39,713 nt of DNA from an uncultured Bacteroidota bacterium (GTDB lineage: Bacteria > Bacteroidota > Bacteroidia > Bacteroidales > GWA2-32-17), in assembly GCA_903837285.1 (NCBI GenBank), contig CAILUD010000018.1, forward strand, positions 1 to 39,713. Direction: 5' to 3'. This document shows, in pieces, positions 15,370 to 24,623 of this stretch. Made by a program: the position numbers and the translations under genes. The notes beneath the pieces were generated by a model. It saw nothing but the letters and a program-made list of their open reading frames with translations. It did not search any database and was not told the DNA's origin. Numbering within the stretch: the first letter of the stretch is position 1; each line of letters begins with the position of its first letter.

Positions 15370-18336
15370 TTACTTTATCGCTTCATATATAACATCTAAC
15401 ACTTTGTTACGGACTCCAAGACTATTAATTTTCTTATTCTCGGCATCAGGATAAACTCTGTTTGAAAGAAAAATATAAATCAGATTACTTTCAGGATCTA
15501 CCCAAAAACATGTACCAGTAAATCCTTGGTGTCCATAGGATTTTAACGAAACGTATTTTGATACAGGCGAGTCTTTCGACTTATCTGGTTCGGGTTTATC
15601 AAAACCCAGTCCTCTCCTATTTTTTGGACAGAATTGGCAACTTGTAAAATCTTTTACTGTAGAATGTTCAAAATACTTAACACCTCCATATTCACCTTCC
15701 CATAGCAACATCTGGCAAATTTTAGCAACATCATTAGTATTTGAAAACAATCCTGCATGGCCAGCAACACCGCCCATTAAAGCAGCTCCCTGATCGTGAA
15801 CATAACCCCAAACAGTTTGCTTTCTAAAAACAGTATCTTTTTCGGTAGGAACAATTTGTATTTTAGAAAATCTTTTTAAAGGATTATAACCCATTGTTAC
15901 AGTACCTAATCTTTTATAAATAATACTATCAGAAATAAAATCCAATGGCTTATGTGTTATAGCCTCAGTAACAGAATGCATTAAATAAAAACCTAAATCA
16001 GAATACTTATATTCTTTTGTAGGAAGTAGTTTTGATTTAAAAATTTGTTTGTAAATGGAATCTTTATATGAGTTTATTACATACATGCTATCAGCAACTT
16101 GTAACAATTTTTTCTTATCAGGTAAAAAAGAAAAATATGTTTTTCTTTTATCATCATTTACTATCAAGCCGGGATAAAAAGGAATCCACGGAACCAATTC
16201 GGCCTGATGAGTAAGTATATCTTTTATTAACAGATTCTCTTTATCTGTTCCCTTTAATTTAGGTAGATATGAACTTAAACTTTTATTGTAATCAAACTTT
16301 TTTGCATCAAATAAATTCATTAACACTAATGTTGTGGATAATGTTTTAGTCATAGATGCTAAATCGTATAAATCATTATTATTTACAGGATAAGTATTAT
16401 CATAAGTATAATATCCATATGATTTATTAAAAATTACTACACCATCTTTTGCTACTAAGACCTGGCAACCAGGAGTGGCATGCCGCTCAATTGCATCATT
16501 TACTATTGAGTCAATTGGTAAAAGATTTTCACTTTTTATTCCTACTTCTTCTGGAATAGAATATTTTAAACGAACAGGCTTTCCTGTTTCAATTCCAAAA
16601 CCATATGAAAAATCTGTCGACACATTAACAGGCAAATGTCCTTTTGCTGAGATACCTCCAAATAATAACTGTGGAGCAACTTCTGCTGGATAACGAGTAT
16701 CATCGTATCCTATCAGAATAGCTTTTATTTTCCTAATGTTAGAAATTCTTGAAAGGCTATAAGGACTAGCAAAAAGATTTAACACAACATTATTTGAATC
16801 GGCTAAATATTTAATAAAATCGAGGCTTTGATCTGTAAAATTAAAAGTACGGAAAGAATACCTGTTAGTCTGTTTTAAAGAAACAATTACAAGATTAAAA
16901 TTTCTAAGAGTATCTTTTAATTGTTTAAGTTCTACATTAGTTAAATCCTTTTCAATATTAAACTGTGATACGGGTGCATATAAATTTAAACTTTCCTGAA
17001 ATACTCCTTTCTCTGTCTTCCCAAAGAACACTGAAGCAATTTTTAAAGTATCAAGCCTGTTAAAAGGAATAATATTCTTTTCGTTTCTGACTAATGTTAA
17101 GGAATTCTCTGTAAGTTTTCTATTTAAAAGTTCATCTTCGGGAGTAAATAAATCTTTCATCAAATTAGCTGTATCAACATATTGACAATTATCCAATCCT
17201 GCCCATTGTTTTACTTGAAGTATTCTTTTTACATGCTCATCTATTTCCTGTTCGCAAATAATATCATCTTCAATTGCTTCTTTTATTAATCTAATTCCCC
17301 ATGGAACTTCTTCTGGACAAAGTAAAATATCATTTCCTGCAAGTAATGCTTTTAAAGCAGCTTCTCCGGGTTTAAAATACTTGGTAATACCTTTCATATT
17401 TAAACCATCTGTAAAAATAAGTCCTTTAAAATGCATGCTATTTCTAAGCAAATCATTTATAACAACAGGCGAAAGACTAGTAGGACTTTTACTATTTGGA
17501 TTAAGCGCTGGCACTTCAAGATGTGCTACCATCATTCCACCAATACCCTTATTAATAAGTTGCCTAAAAGGAAATAGCTCTAAACTATCTAAACGCTTTC
17601 TTGTAAATCCGATATAAGGCAAATCACTATGCGAATCGGTTTTTGTATCTCCATGACCGGGAAAATGCTTACCTACTGCAAGTACATGCATTTCCTGCTG
17701 ACCACGCATATATTCGAACGACTTTTCGACAACCATTTTTTTATTGTCGCCAAATGACCTCATATTAATAACAGGATTCAAGGGATTATTGTTAACATCG
17801 AGCACAGGAGCAAAGTTAATTTGTATTCCCATTCGCTGCATCTGGCGCCCAATGGCTTTTCCCATCTGATAAATTAATTCCTTATCCTGTATTGCTCCAA
17901 GCTGCATTTGTAATGGAAACCTCATTGTAGAATCAACACGCATAGATAAACCCCATTCTCCATCAATACTCATTAATAAAGGGACTTCAGTTAGCGACTG
18001 CAAATAATTAGACATATTTGCTAATTTCAATGGACTTGATGATTTAAAAAATATTATCCCTCCTACTTTATATTTTGAAACAAGTTCAGCAACTTCTTCA
18101 TAATGTTTTTGGTTTTTCTCGGGATGTGCAGAAACCATAAATAGCTGACCGATTTTTTCATCCAAACTAAGTGTTTTTAAAACTGAATCTGCCCAAGCTT
18201 CAGATTTGGGTGAATATATTGCTAAAGGAACCACCGTTTCATCAATTGGTTCAACAGGCTCATTATTTATCGACCTAAATCCTGAGAATGAACTAAGTAT
18301 ACCCGGAAATAATAATATAAACAGCCAGCGTTTCAC
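15370..18336 (-). CDS. Fusion of GH3 beta-N-acetylhexosaminidase and serine beta-lactamase-type domain
   Basis: The 988-residue protein has a signal peptide (MKRWLFILLFPGILSSFSG) and three parts. A NagZ-like GH3 barrel (about 45-380) shows KHFPGHGDT at 223-231 and the nucleophile Asp310 in FTDGLNMKG. A GH3 C-terminal-like domain covers about 410-575. A penicillin-binding/beta-lactamase-like domain (about 595-985) shows SxxK at Ser661-Lys664 (ASMTK), YSD at 778-780 and HQGFTG near 937. The architecture is known in Bacteroidota and suggests combined cleavage of peptidoglycan sugars and a peptide or ester bond; the substrate is inferred. The start is a GTG: an in-frame stop lies just upstream, and a -7 box TATCTTTG on the minus strand (18353-18360) leaves a leader of only about ten bases. 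Confidence 0.92.
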   Translation of the reverse strand: MKRWLFILLFPGILSSFSGFRSINNEPVEPIDETVVPLAIYSPKSEAWADSVLKTLSLDEKIGQLFMVSAHPEKNQKHYEEVAELVSKYKVGGIIFFKSSSPLKLANMSNYLQSLTEVPLLMSIDGEWGLSMRVDSTMRFPLQMQLGAIQDKELIYQMGKAIGRQMQRMGIQINFAPVLDVNNNPLNPVINMRSFGDNKKMVVEKSFEYMRGQQEMHVLAVGKHFPGHGDTKTDSHSDLPYIGFTRKRLDSLELFPFRQLINKGIGGMMVAHLEVPALNPNSKSPTSLSPVVINDLLRNSMHFKGLIFTDGLNMKGITKYFKPGEAALKALLAGNDILLCPEEVPWGIRLIKEAIEDDIICEQEIDEHVKRILQVKQWAGLDNCQYVDTANLMKDLFTPEDELLNRKLTENSLTLVRNEKNIIPFNRLDTLKIASVFFGKTEKGVFQESLNLYAPVSQFNIEKDLTNVELKQLKDTLRNFNLVIVSLKQTNRYSFRTFNFTDQSLDFIKYLADSNNVVLNLFASPYSLSRISNIRKIKAILIGYDDTRYPAEVAPQLLFGGISAKGHLPVNVSTDFSYGFGIETGKPVRLKYSIPEEVGIKSENLLPIDSIVNDAIERHATPGCQVLVAKDGVVIFNKSYGYYTYDNTYPVNNNDLYDLASMTKTLSTTLVLMNLFDAKKFDYNKSLSSYLPKLKGTDKENLLIKDILTHQAELVPWIPFYPGLIVNDDKRKTYFSFLPDKKKLLQVADSMYVINSYKDSIYKQIFKSKLLPTKEYKYSDLGFYLMHSVTEAITHKPLDFISDSIIYKRLGTVTMGYNPLKRFSKIQIVPTEKDTVFRKQTVWGYVHDQGAALMGGVAGHAGLFSNTNDVAKICQMLLWEGEYGGVKYFEHSTVKDFTSCQFCPKNRRGLGFDKPEPDKSKDSPVSKYVSLKSYGHQGFTGTCFWVDPESNLIYIFLSNRVYPDAENKKINSLGVRNKVLDVIYEAIK

Positions 18337-18352
18337 AAAAAATGATTTTTAA

Positions 18353-18360
18353 CAAAGATA
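18353..18360 (-). promoter_or_regulatory. Putative -7 box of the GH3/beta-lactamase gene
   Basis: Minus-strand TATCTTTG matches TAnnTTTG and lies 16 bases before the GTG start at 18336. No clear -33 element is seen. Confidence 0.5.
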
Positions 18361-18440
18361 TAGGAATAGAAATGCGATGTATATAACGTAATAATTAGTT
18401 TTTAACATACATTAGTTAAAAGGTTTTTTTCTAGTGTTTG

Positions 18441-18464
18441 CTGTCAGGTCGAAAGACCTTACAG
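18441..18464. repeat. Palindromic repeat, copy B of the GTCAGGTC family
   Basis: CTGTCAGGTC, loop GAAA, GACCTTACAG: 10-base arms with one mismatch. In the opposite orientation its core equals the repeat at 10866-10885. It lies directly before copy C and upstream of the NdpA-family gene. Confidence 0.65.
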
Positions 18465-18469
18465 CAAGT

Positions 18470-18507
18470 TTAATTGATGTCAAGTCTTACGGCCTGACAT
18501 CAATTAA
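18470..18507. repeat. Palindromic repeat, copy C of the GTCAGGTC family, with extended arms
   Basis: The core GTCAAGTCTTACGGCCTGAC differs at three positions from copy A. It is embedded in longer arms (TTAATTGATGTCA and TGACATCAATTAA), giving a 17-base imperfect hairpin immediately before the -7 box of the next gene, so it could influence that promoter. Confidence 0.6.
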
Positions 18508-18513
18508 AAATTA

Positions 18514-18521
18514 TATATTTG
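18514..18521 (+). promoter_or_regulatory. Putative -7 box of the NdpA-family gene
   Basis: TATATTTG fits TAnnTTTG and lies 26 bases before the ATG at 18548. It supports that start over in-frame codons further upstream, which would place the repeats inside the protein. Confidence 0.55.
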
Positions 18522-18547
18522 TAAAAATAAATTATAATCATAAAAAA

Positions 18548-19591
18548 ATGTTTGGATTACAATCTGCAACCATAAATAGCATTATTCTTCATAAAGTTGG
18601 GAATAAAACAGCAAATGAAGGACTTAAAATTTCGAAATCTGAATTAGCATTAAACGATGATTTAAAAGAAATACTTAAAAGATATTTTCTTACAGCTTTT
18701 AAATCCGAAGAATTTTTTAACCTTAATCATGAAAGCGAATTAAAACTTAATGAAATTTATTCATTTGCTTCTGACATATTTGATAATCCAGAATGCCTTT
18801 ACGAACAAAGTAAAAGCATTGCCAAACATTTATATGAACAATCAACTCATCCAAAAGTTAAAGAAGGTGAATTTTATGTAGTTTTTTTTAATAATGCAAT
18901 TATTGAAGGCGAGCAGATTGATGTAATAGGTTTATTTAAATCTGAAAATAAAGACACCTTCTTAAAAGTATCGCAATTGAAAGACAATTTTGATGTTAAT
19001 TTTGAAGATGGAATAAATATTAACAAATTAGATAAAGGATGTTTAATTTTTAACAAAGAGAAAGAAAAAGGTTATTTAGTTTCAATTATCGACAATAGCA
19101 GTAAAGGCAATGATGCTCAATATTGGAAAGATGATTTTTTAAATGTAAAGCCAAGATCAGATAATTTTTTTAATACAAATAATATTTTAACATTATGTAA
19201 GAATTTTGTTATTGATAAATTACCAGAGCAGTTTGAAGTCAGTAAAGCCGATCAAGCCGATTTACTTAACAAATCAGTAAAATACTTTCAGAAAAACGAT
19301 ACTTTCAGCATGAATAATTTTACAGATGAAGTTATTGAAGACCCAAAGGTTATTGCATCTTTTAATAATTATCGTCGAGAATTCTCAGATGATTTTGATA
19401 TACCGATTGAAGATGAATTTGGAATATCTTCGCAAGCATTAAAAAAACAACAACGTGTATTTAAAAGTGTTATAAAGCTAGATAAAAATTTTCATATTTA
19501 TATTCACGGTAACAAGGAACTTATTGAAAAAGGATATGATGATGTAACCGGAATGCATTACTATAAAATGTTTTTTAGAGAAGAAAATTAA
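18548..19591 (+). CDS. Nucleoid-associated protein, NdpA/YejK (37-kDa) family
   Basis: The protein (347 residues from the ATG at 18548) belongs to the NdpA/YejK family, cytoplasmic proteins that co-purify with the nucleoid; their molecular role is poorly known. Recognisable blocks are MFGLQSATINSIILHKVGNK at the N terminus, the conserved ISKSELAL and SEEFFNL, then LAKHLYEQSTHPKVKEGEFYVVFF and the GLFKSENKDTFLKV block. The C-terminal end carries IYIHGNKELIEKGYD. An open frame continues 38 codons further upstream but runs through palindromic repeats and the promoter, so the shorter form is preferred. It stands alone, converging with the OmpA-family gene seven bases away. Confidence 0.9.
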   Translation: MFGLQSATINSIILHKVGNKTANEGLKISKSELALNDDLKEILKRYFLTAFKSEEFFNLNHESELKLNEIYSFASDIFDNPECLYEQSKSIAKHLYEQSTHPKVKEGEFYVVFFNNAIIEGEQIDVIGLFKSENKDTFLKVSQLKDNFDVNFEDGININKLDKGCLIFNKEKEKGYLVSIIDNSSKGNDAQYWKDDFLNVKPRSDNFFNTNNILTLCKNFVIDKLPEQFEVSKADQADLLNKSVKYFQKNDTFSMNNFTDEVIEDPKVIASFNNYRREFSDDFDIPIEDEFGISSQALKKQQRVFKSVIKLDKNFHIYIHGNKELIEKGYDDVTGMHYYKMFFREEN

Positions 19592-19598
19592 GGTGGTA

Positions 19599-21644
19599 TT
19601 ACTTCGCTTCAATAACAAATTCTGTTCTTCTGTTTAAGGCACGACCTTCTGCAGTTTCATTAGTTGCTATTGGCTTAGTTTCTCCGTAACCACGAGCAGA
19701 AACTATTCTGCTCTTATCTAATCCCATTAAAACAAGATATTCGCTAACAGCCTTTGCTCGTTTCTCACTTAAAGCTTGATTAGTTTCATCTTTACCGTCA
19801 TTATCAGTATGTCCGTAAATCGAAATTTTAATTTGAGGATTCTCTTGTAAATATTCCAAAAAATTATCAAGAACAACCAGGGTGGATTTTTCAAAAACAG
19901 CTTCAGCAAAAGAAAAATAAATATTATTAAGCTTCACAGTTGCTCCAACTTCTACTGGTTTTACTTCGAAATTTACTTTTACTGCTTCTTCCTTTTTTAT
20001 CTCTTTAACTTTAATATATTCTGAAGTAAAAGCATATTCTTTCTTTTTAACTGTCATTATTAATTCAGCATCAGGTATATCAACAGAAATTGCAACGGCA
20101 TATTTTCCTGTCATTTTATCAACCATACCTTCTGTTACTCTATTTGTTTTAACATCTTTAATTTCAACTTTAGCATCCTGTATTGCTTCGCCTTCGCTAT
20201 TTTTAATTTCTCCTTTTACAATTGCAATTTCTTTTGGTCGGGCTTCTTCGTACAAATCGAAAGAATATATATCCCATCCTTCTGAACCTTGTAATTTGTT
20301 AGAAGAAAAATATGCTTTCTTACCAAATGTGCTAACAATAAAACCTAACTCATCACCCTCGGTATTTATAGGATATCCAATATTTTTTGGCTCAGTCCAT
20401 TTTCCATCTGCTTTCATTTTAGAAAAATAAATATCGTAGCCACCTATTCCATCTAGGCCATCAGATGAAAAATATAATGTCTGACTATCACTATGAATAA
20501 ATGGCGACTTCTCGTTACCATGAGAATTTATAACATTACCCAAATTAACAGCTGGCTTCCAAATTCCGTCATCACCCAATTTAGCCATCCAAATATCACT
20601 TGTTTGCGATGACTGATCATCTAAATCGAAACCCTGGTTACCTGGTCTGATACTAGAAAAATAAAGTGTTTTTCCATCAGAAGAAATAGATGGCTGACTT
20701 TCCCATGAACGACGTCCATTTATTGCAGCACCCATATTTTTTAATGCAGTCCATTCGCCATCTTCATAATCAGAAACCCAAATATCACAAAACTGATTAT
20801 TCTCGCATATTGTTAAATACAAATGATTATTATCTATTGTTACAGAAATAGCCCCTTGACTATTGTTTTTATCATTAAATGGGGTAGACATTGATTTAAT
20901 GTTTCCAAATATTTCTTCCATAGAAGAAAGCTTACTGGTACGATCAGCCATAGTAAACTCATCTACACGCTGAACATTACCAAGATCACTTTTTTTATTA
21001 TATCGATGTGTAAAAAAAGCTATATCACCATCAGGACTTATAAGTGGTAAAAACTCATCATCTAGGGTATTTAACCCTTTTACTTTTATAGGATTAAATG
21101 GCACAGGCTTAGACATTAATTCATTGTATGTTTTAATACGCTTAATTATAGATTCAGCTTCTGGCTTAAATTGAGATTGTTTACTATTCGCGATAAATTT
21201 ATCAATATACAATTGTGCGTTTTTAAAATCTTTTGAAATGTAATACCTCTTTCCTACCTCATAACTGGCCCTATAATTATCAATTGAAGGACAATACTCA
21301 GCAGCTTTTTTAAAATATTCTATTGATCTGTTTCTGTACTGTAAAGACTGACTAGCGTCATTTGTCCTTTCTGAACGAGAATTATTTATATCTGCTAACA
21401 TTAAGTAAGCAGCTGCATAACCTTCTTCAATTTTTACAGTTTCAATTAATAATTTATATCCTAAATCGGGATTACCTTTTTTAAAGCTTTCCTGCGCAGA
21501 CTCAAATGTTTTTCTAGCTTTTTTGTCTACTTCAGGACAACCATCCTCGTCATCCTGAGCAAACAAATTGCCGGTAAATACAAATAAAAATACCGTAACA
21601 ACAAATAAAATAAAATACTTTAAAAATATTCTATATAAAAACAT
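19599..21644 (-). CDS. PorE-like OmpA-family protein (TPR, propeller, CRD, OmpA domains)
   Basis: The 681-residue envelope protein has a signal peptide (about 1-29, ending NLFAQ), a TPR-type helical region (40-170) and a PD40/WD40-like propeller (about 195-460; repeats such as ISPDGDIAFFTHR, SSDGKTLYFSS, SDSQTLYFSSDG). A carboxypeptidase-regulatory-like beta domain (about 475-560) and a C-terminal OmpA peptidoglycan-binding domain follow (GHTDNDGKDETNQALSEKRA ... GYGETKPIATNETAEGRALN). The same domain order is known for PorE of the type IX secretion system, but related proteins of other roles exist. There is no clear lipobox, unlike PorE. Its ATG overlaps the stop of the AsmA-like gene by one base (TAATG), so the two are translationally coupled. 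Confidence 0.88.
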   Translation of the reverse strand: MFLYRIFLKYFILFVVTVFLFVFTGNLFAQDDEDGCPEVDKKARKTFESAQESFKKGNPDLGYKLLIETVKIEEGYAAAYLMLADINNSRSERTNDASQSLQYRNRSIEYFKKAAEYCPSIDNYRASYEVGKRYYISKDFKNAQLYIDKFIANSKQSQFKPEAESIIKRIKTYNELMSKPVPFNPIKVKGLNTLDDEFLPLISPDGDIAFFTHRYNKKSDLGNVQRVDEFTMADRTSKLSSMEEIFGNIKSMSTPFNDKNNSQGAISVTIDNNHLYLTICENNQFCDIWVSDYEDGEWTALKNMGAAINGRRSWESQPSISSDGKTLYFSSIRPGNQGFDLDDQSSQTSDIWMAKLGDDGIWKPAVNLGNVINSHGNEKSPFIHSDSQTLYFSSDGLDGIGGYDIYFSKMKADGKWTEPKNIGYPINTEGDELGFIVSTFGKKAYFSSNKLQGSEGWDIYSFDLYEEARPKEIAIVKGEIKNSEGEAIQDAKVEIKDVKTNRVTEGMVDKMTGKYAVAISVDIPDAELIMTVKKKEYAFTSEYIKVKEIKKEEAVKVNFEVKPVEVGATVKLNNIYFSFAEAVFEKSTLVVLDNFLEYLQENPQIKISIYGHTDNDGKDETNQALSEKRAKAVSEYLVLMGLDKSRIVSARGYGETKPIATNETAEGRALNRRTEFVIEAK

Positions 21645-24529
21645 TATTTCTTTTTTGCTTCTTCTATCAATTTATCACCTTCGGCTTTTGCTTTCGTTTT
21701 AACTTTATCTGATTCCTGCTGTGCCTGTTGTAACTTTAAATCAGATTCTGATTTTGCTTTATCCTGAATTGCCTGACCTTTCTTTTCAGCTTCTTCGCGC
21801 AATTTCTTTGCAGGTTCTTTTGCCAGTTTTTCGGCAATAGGTCCTTTTGATTTTGCTTCGCTTAACAACTTATCTGCTGCTGCATTTCCTTCGGAACGAA
21901 CTTTATCGGCAGCAACTTTTGCAGCATCGTTAATTTGTTTTGCACCTGTCTGTGCAGCTTCCATAAGCTTTTGAGTTTGAACATCAGCTTCTTTCATTAA
22001 TTTATCTGCTTGCTCTTGAGCTTTTCTAATTGCTTCTGCCTTCACTTTATCAACCTCTTCATTAATTTTATCTACAACCTGGTCTTTAACATTTTCAACC
22101 GCATCTTTTGCCTGATTCTTTAAATTAAATTTTATTTCGGGTTTTGTAACGGGACCAGTTATTAAACCTTTCACATCAATAAATTCAGGCATTTTAATAT
22201 TCAATCCCAAACCTCCCGCCTGAGAAGACAAGTTCCCCAACAACTCATTTGCCGTACTACCTAATTCCGATGTAGGTATTTTAAAATTCATAGAATAATC
22301 TGCAATTTGATCTAAACCTTGTTTTCCTCCAAATTCCATATCAGTTTTTCCTACCTTAGTAACGAAAGGCTCTATTTCAATATTGCCATCAACGATTTTA
22401 AATTTCAAATTGGCATTCTGAAGAGTTAAATTTTTGTATTTATCGGATTTAATTAATTTAGATAGTTTATCAAGTGCTTCAACATTACTCAATGTTAGCG
22501 ATTTTGTATTTAAACTACCTGCGCCATTAATTGTCTTCATTTCCGGAGCCATTTCATGTGTTAATTTTCCACTAAAACTTAGTCCTAATGAAATTTTACC
22601 TGAACATTTTTCGGCAATTGGAGCTATTTTTTTAATTGTTTCGAATGACTCGAATGTCTTTTTTACATCAAATTCTTTTATATCAATTTTCATATCAACA
22701 TCAGGATTTGGTGTGCCCTTTGTTGAATAATAACCAGATAGTGACATCGACCCATCTAACAACTGCATATTTAAACCGTTTAAGTCAACTTTTCCATCAC
22801 GAATAATTATAGAACCTTTAGTATTTTTAATTTCAAGTTTATCATATAACATATTACCGATAGAAGAATTTAAAACAAAATCAACATTTTCTGGAACCTC
22901 AAAAGCAGTTAAAGATGATGTGTCGGCCGCTACAGGCTCTGTTGTTGCAGCAGTTGTTGTTTCACCGCCCATTAGCTGATTAATGTTAAGATTTTGAGAA
23001 TTAAAATTAAATACTCCTTTTATTAATTCATCTTTAAAAACATAAGCTAAGAAATTTTCAATTTTACCATCCATAGCAAAATCGCTACTTCCCATTTTCG
23101 CATTAAAATTCTTTAAATCGAAATACTTTGGAGTAACTTCCATAGAAGCAGTTTCAATATTTACAGGGGCCGAAAGTGAACTACTAACATAATTTATTCC
23201 GGTTAAATCAATTGTTCCCTTTGCTTTAAAATCTTCATATTTTTCCTGCTCAATCATTGACATTCTTCCTGCAAATTCAACATCAGCTTTAATTACACCA
23301 GATAACGAAGCATCATCGATTGGCATAAACGATTTTACTTTTGTTAAATCAACAACTCCTTTTATCATTCCATCCATATTTGCATCACTAACAGGTGTTG
23401 AAACCATTAAACGCATATCAAAAGGACTACCAGCTAAATCGACATGAAATTTCTTAATATTTATATTTGTATTATCAGGTTGACCGTCTTTATTGTCAAC
23501 TGCCATGTCTATATTAATATTTTCAACTGACGCAGGAAGTGTTGGATATTTAAAACTACCATTTTCAACTATTAATTTCACTCCAAAACCTGGCATTAAT
23601 TTATCATTATAAGTTCCCTTTACATTTCCACTAAAGCCCATTTTACCTGAAGTTTTGATATTTGCAAAATCGCTCATATAAACTGCTGGAATTAACGAAA
23701 GAAGATTTTTAAAATCTGTTTTTTTAGCTTCAAAACTAAGGTCTAACAATATATCATCAGTTGGCATTGCAACCGAACCATTGAATGCAAGTTCTATTTC
23801 GTTTAATTTTGCGGTATTATCCTTAAAAGTATATTTTGAATTAGCAAGATCTGCATCTATATTTGAGTTTAATTCAACTTTTGCTTTATTAATAAATTTC
23901 ATTCCTTCATAAGCAAAAACTAGCGAATCAAGCGATGCTTTTGTTTCTAAAGTTGAAAATGCATCTGTTAAATCACCTTTGAGTAAAAAACTAAAATTCT
24001 CGAAACTTGTAAAAACACCTAATTCATTATCATCATAAACAATTTTACCATTTATAATTTCAAATTTATTTAAAGCTAATTTAAAACTAGAAGAAGTGGT
24101 ATCAGTTAAAGAAGTAGTATCTGTTGAAGCTTTCATTATATCCCAGTTTGCTTTTCCACCTTTTAAAACTTTTACATGAATATCAGGATTAGTAAGTTCA
24201 ATTCCTTTTATTTTAATCTGGTCACCAAAAACAGAAAAAACATCTAATTCTGTTGAAAGATTATTAAACTTCACTAGAGTATCTTTTTCAAAATCATCAA
24301 CCCCAATAACAATCAGGTTATTTAAACTGAGTGTTAAGTATGGAAAACTATGAAAAATCCCCAAATCTATTTCACCAAAATCGACTTTTGCATTAAGGCT
24401 ATTATTAATCTCTTTTTTAGCCATTTCTATTATTTTATCTTTAAAAATAATAGGTAAAGCAATTAGTAATGCAAGTAGAATAAGAAAAGTTATTCCGGTT
24501 ATTTTTAAAAATTTTTTAAGAATTTTCAT
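21644..24529 (-). CDS. AsmA-family envelope protein with long charged coiled-coil tail
   Basis: The ATG at 24529 gives 961 residues starting MKILKKFLKITGITFLILLA, an N-terminal membrane anchor (about 7-30). A longer frame beginning at a TTG at 24601 is unlikely. The bulk consists of AsmA-type beta-rich repeats (IKIKGIELTNPDIHVKVLKG near 90-110, and DGKVDLNGLNMQLLDGSMSLS near 580-600), which in AsmA/TamB/YhdP relatives form a groove for moving phospholipid between membranes. The last about 125 residues are Ala/Lys/Glu/Gln-rich repeats (ADKLMKEADVQTQKLMEAAQ type), a likely apolipoprotein-like coiled coil. The gene overlaps the PorE-like gene by one base. Lipid transport is inferred from the family. 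Confidence 0.88.
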   Translation of the reverse strand: MKILKKFLKITGITFLILLALLIALPIIFKDKIIEMAKKEINNSLNAKVDFGEIDLGIFHSFPYLTLSLNNLIVIGVDDFEKDTLVKFNNLSTELDVFSVFGDQIKIKGIELTNPDIHVKVLKGGKANWDIMKASTDTTSLTDTTSSSFKLALNKFEIINGKIVYDDNELGVFTSFENFSFLLKGDLTDAFSTLETKASLDSLVFAYEGMKFINKAKVELNSNIDADLANSKYTFKDNTAKLNEIELAFNGSVAMPTDDILLDLSFEAKKTDFKNLLSLIPAVYMSDFANIKTSGKMGFSGNVKGTYNDKLMPGFGVKLIVENGSFKYPTLPASVENINIDMAVDNKDGQPDNTNINIKKFHVDLAGSPFDMRLMVSTPVSDANMDGMIKGVVDLTKVKSFMPIDDASLSGVIKADVEFAGRMSMIEQEKYEDFKAKGTIDLTGINYVSSSLSAPVNIETASMEVTPKYFDLKNFNAKMGSSDFAMDGKIENFLAYVFKDELIKGVFNFNSQNLNINQLMGGETTTAATTEPVAADTSSLTAFEVPENVDFVLNSSIGNMLYDKLEIKNTKGSIIIRDGKVDLNGLNMQLLDGSMSLSGYYSTKGTPNPDVDMKIDIKEFDVKKTFESFETIKKIAPIAEKCSGKISLGLSFSGKLTHEMAPEMKTINGAGSLNTKSLTLSNVEALDKLSKLIKSDKYKNLTLQNANLKFKIVDGNIEIEPFVTKVGKTDMEFGGKQGLDQIADYSMNFKIPTSELGSTANELLGNLSSQAGGLGLNIKMPEFIDVKGLITGPVTKPEIKFNLKNQAKDAVENVKDQVVDKINEEVDKVKAEAIRKAQEQADKLMKEADVQTQKLMEAAQTGAKQINDAAKVAADKVRSEGNAAADKLLSEAKSKGPIAEKLAKEPAKKLREEAEKKGQAIQDKAKSESDLKLQQAQQESDKVKTKAKAEGDKLIEEAKKK

Positions 24530-24623
24530 AGGATAGTCATTTAGGTTTTGACTGTAAAAATAATATTTAATTGTTTCAAAAAACGAGATATTTGAAATCA
24601 ATTTTTAATGAATTATAAATAAT

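Noticed and set aside
18434..18547. N-terminal extension of the NdpA-family gene
   Set aside because: The frame is open upstream, but it runs through two palindromic repeats and the -7 box; the conserved family N terminus begins at the ATG at 18548.
21644..22090. Frameshift or contamination in the Ala/Lys-rich AsmA tail
   Set aside because: The frame is continuous, codon use matches the rest of the gene, and such tails occur in related proteins.
24530..24601. TTG start adding 24 residues to the AsmA-like protein
   Set aside because: It places a poorly conserved stretch before an ideal membrane anchor beginning at the ATG at 24529, and the rare TTG has no supporting signal.
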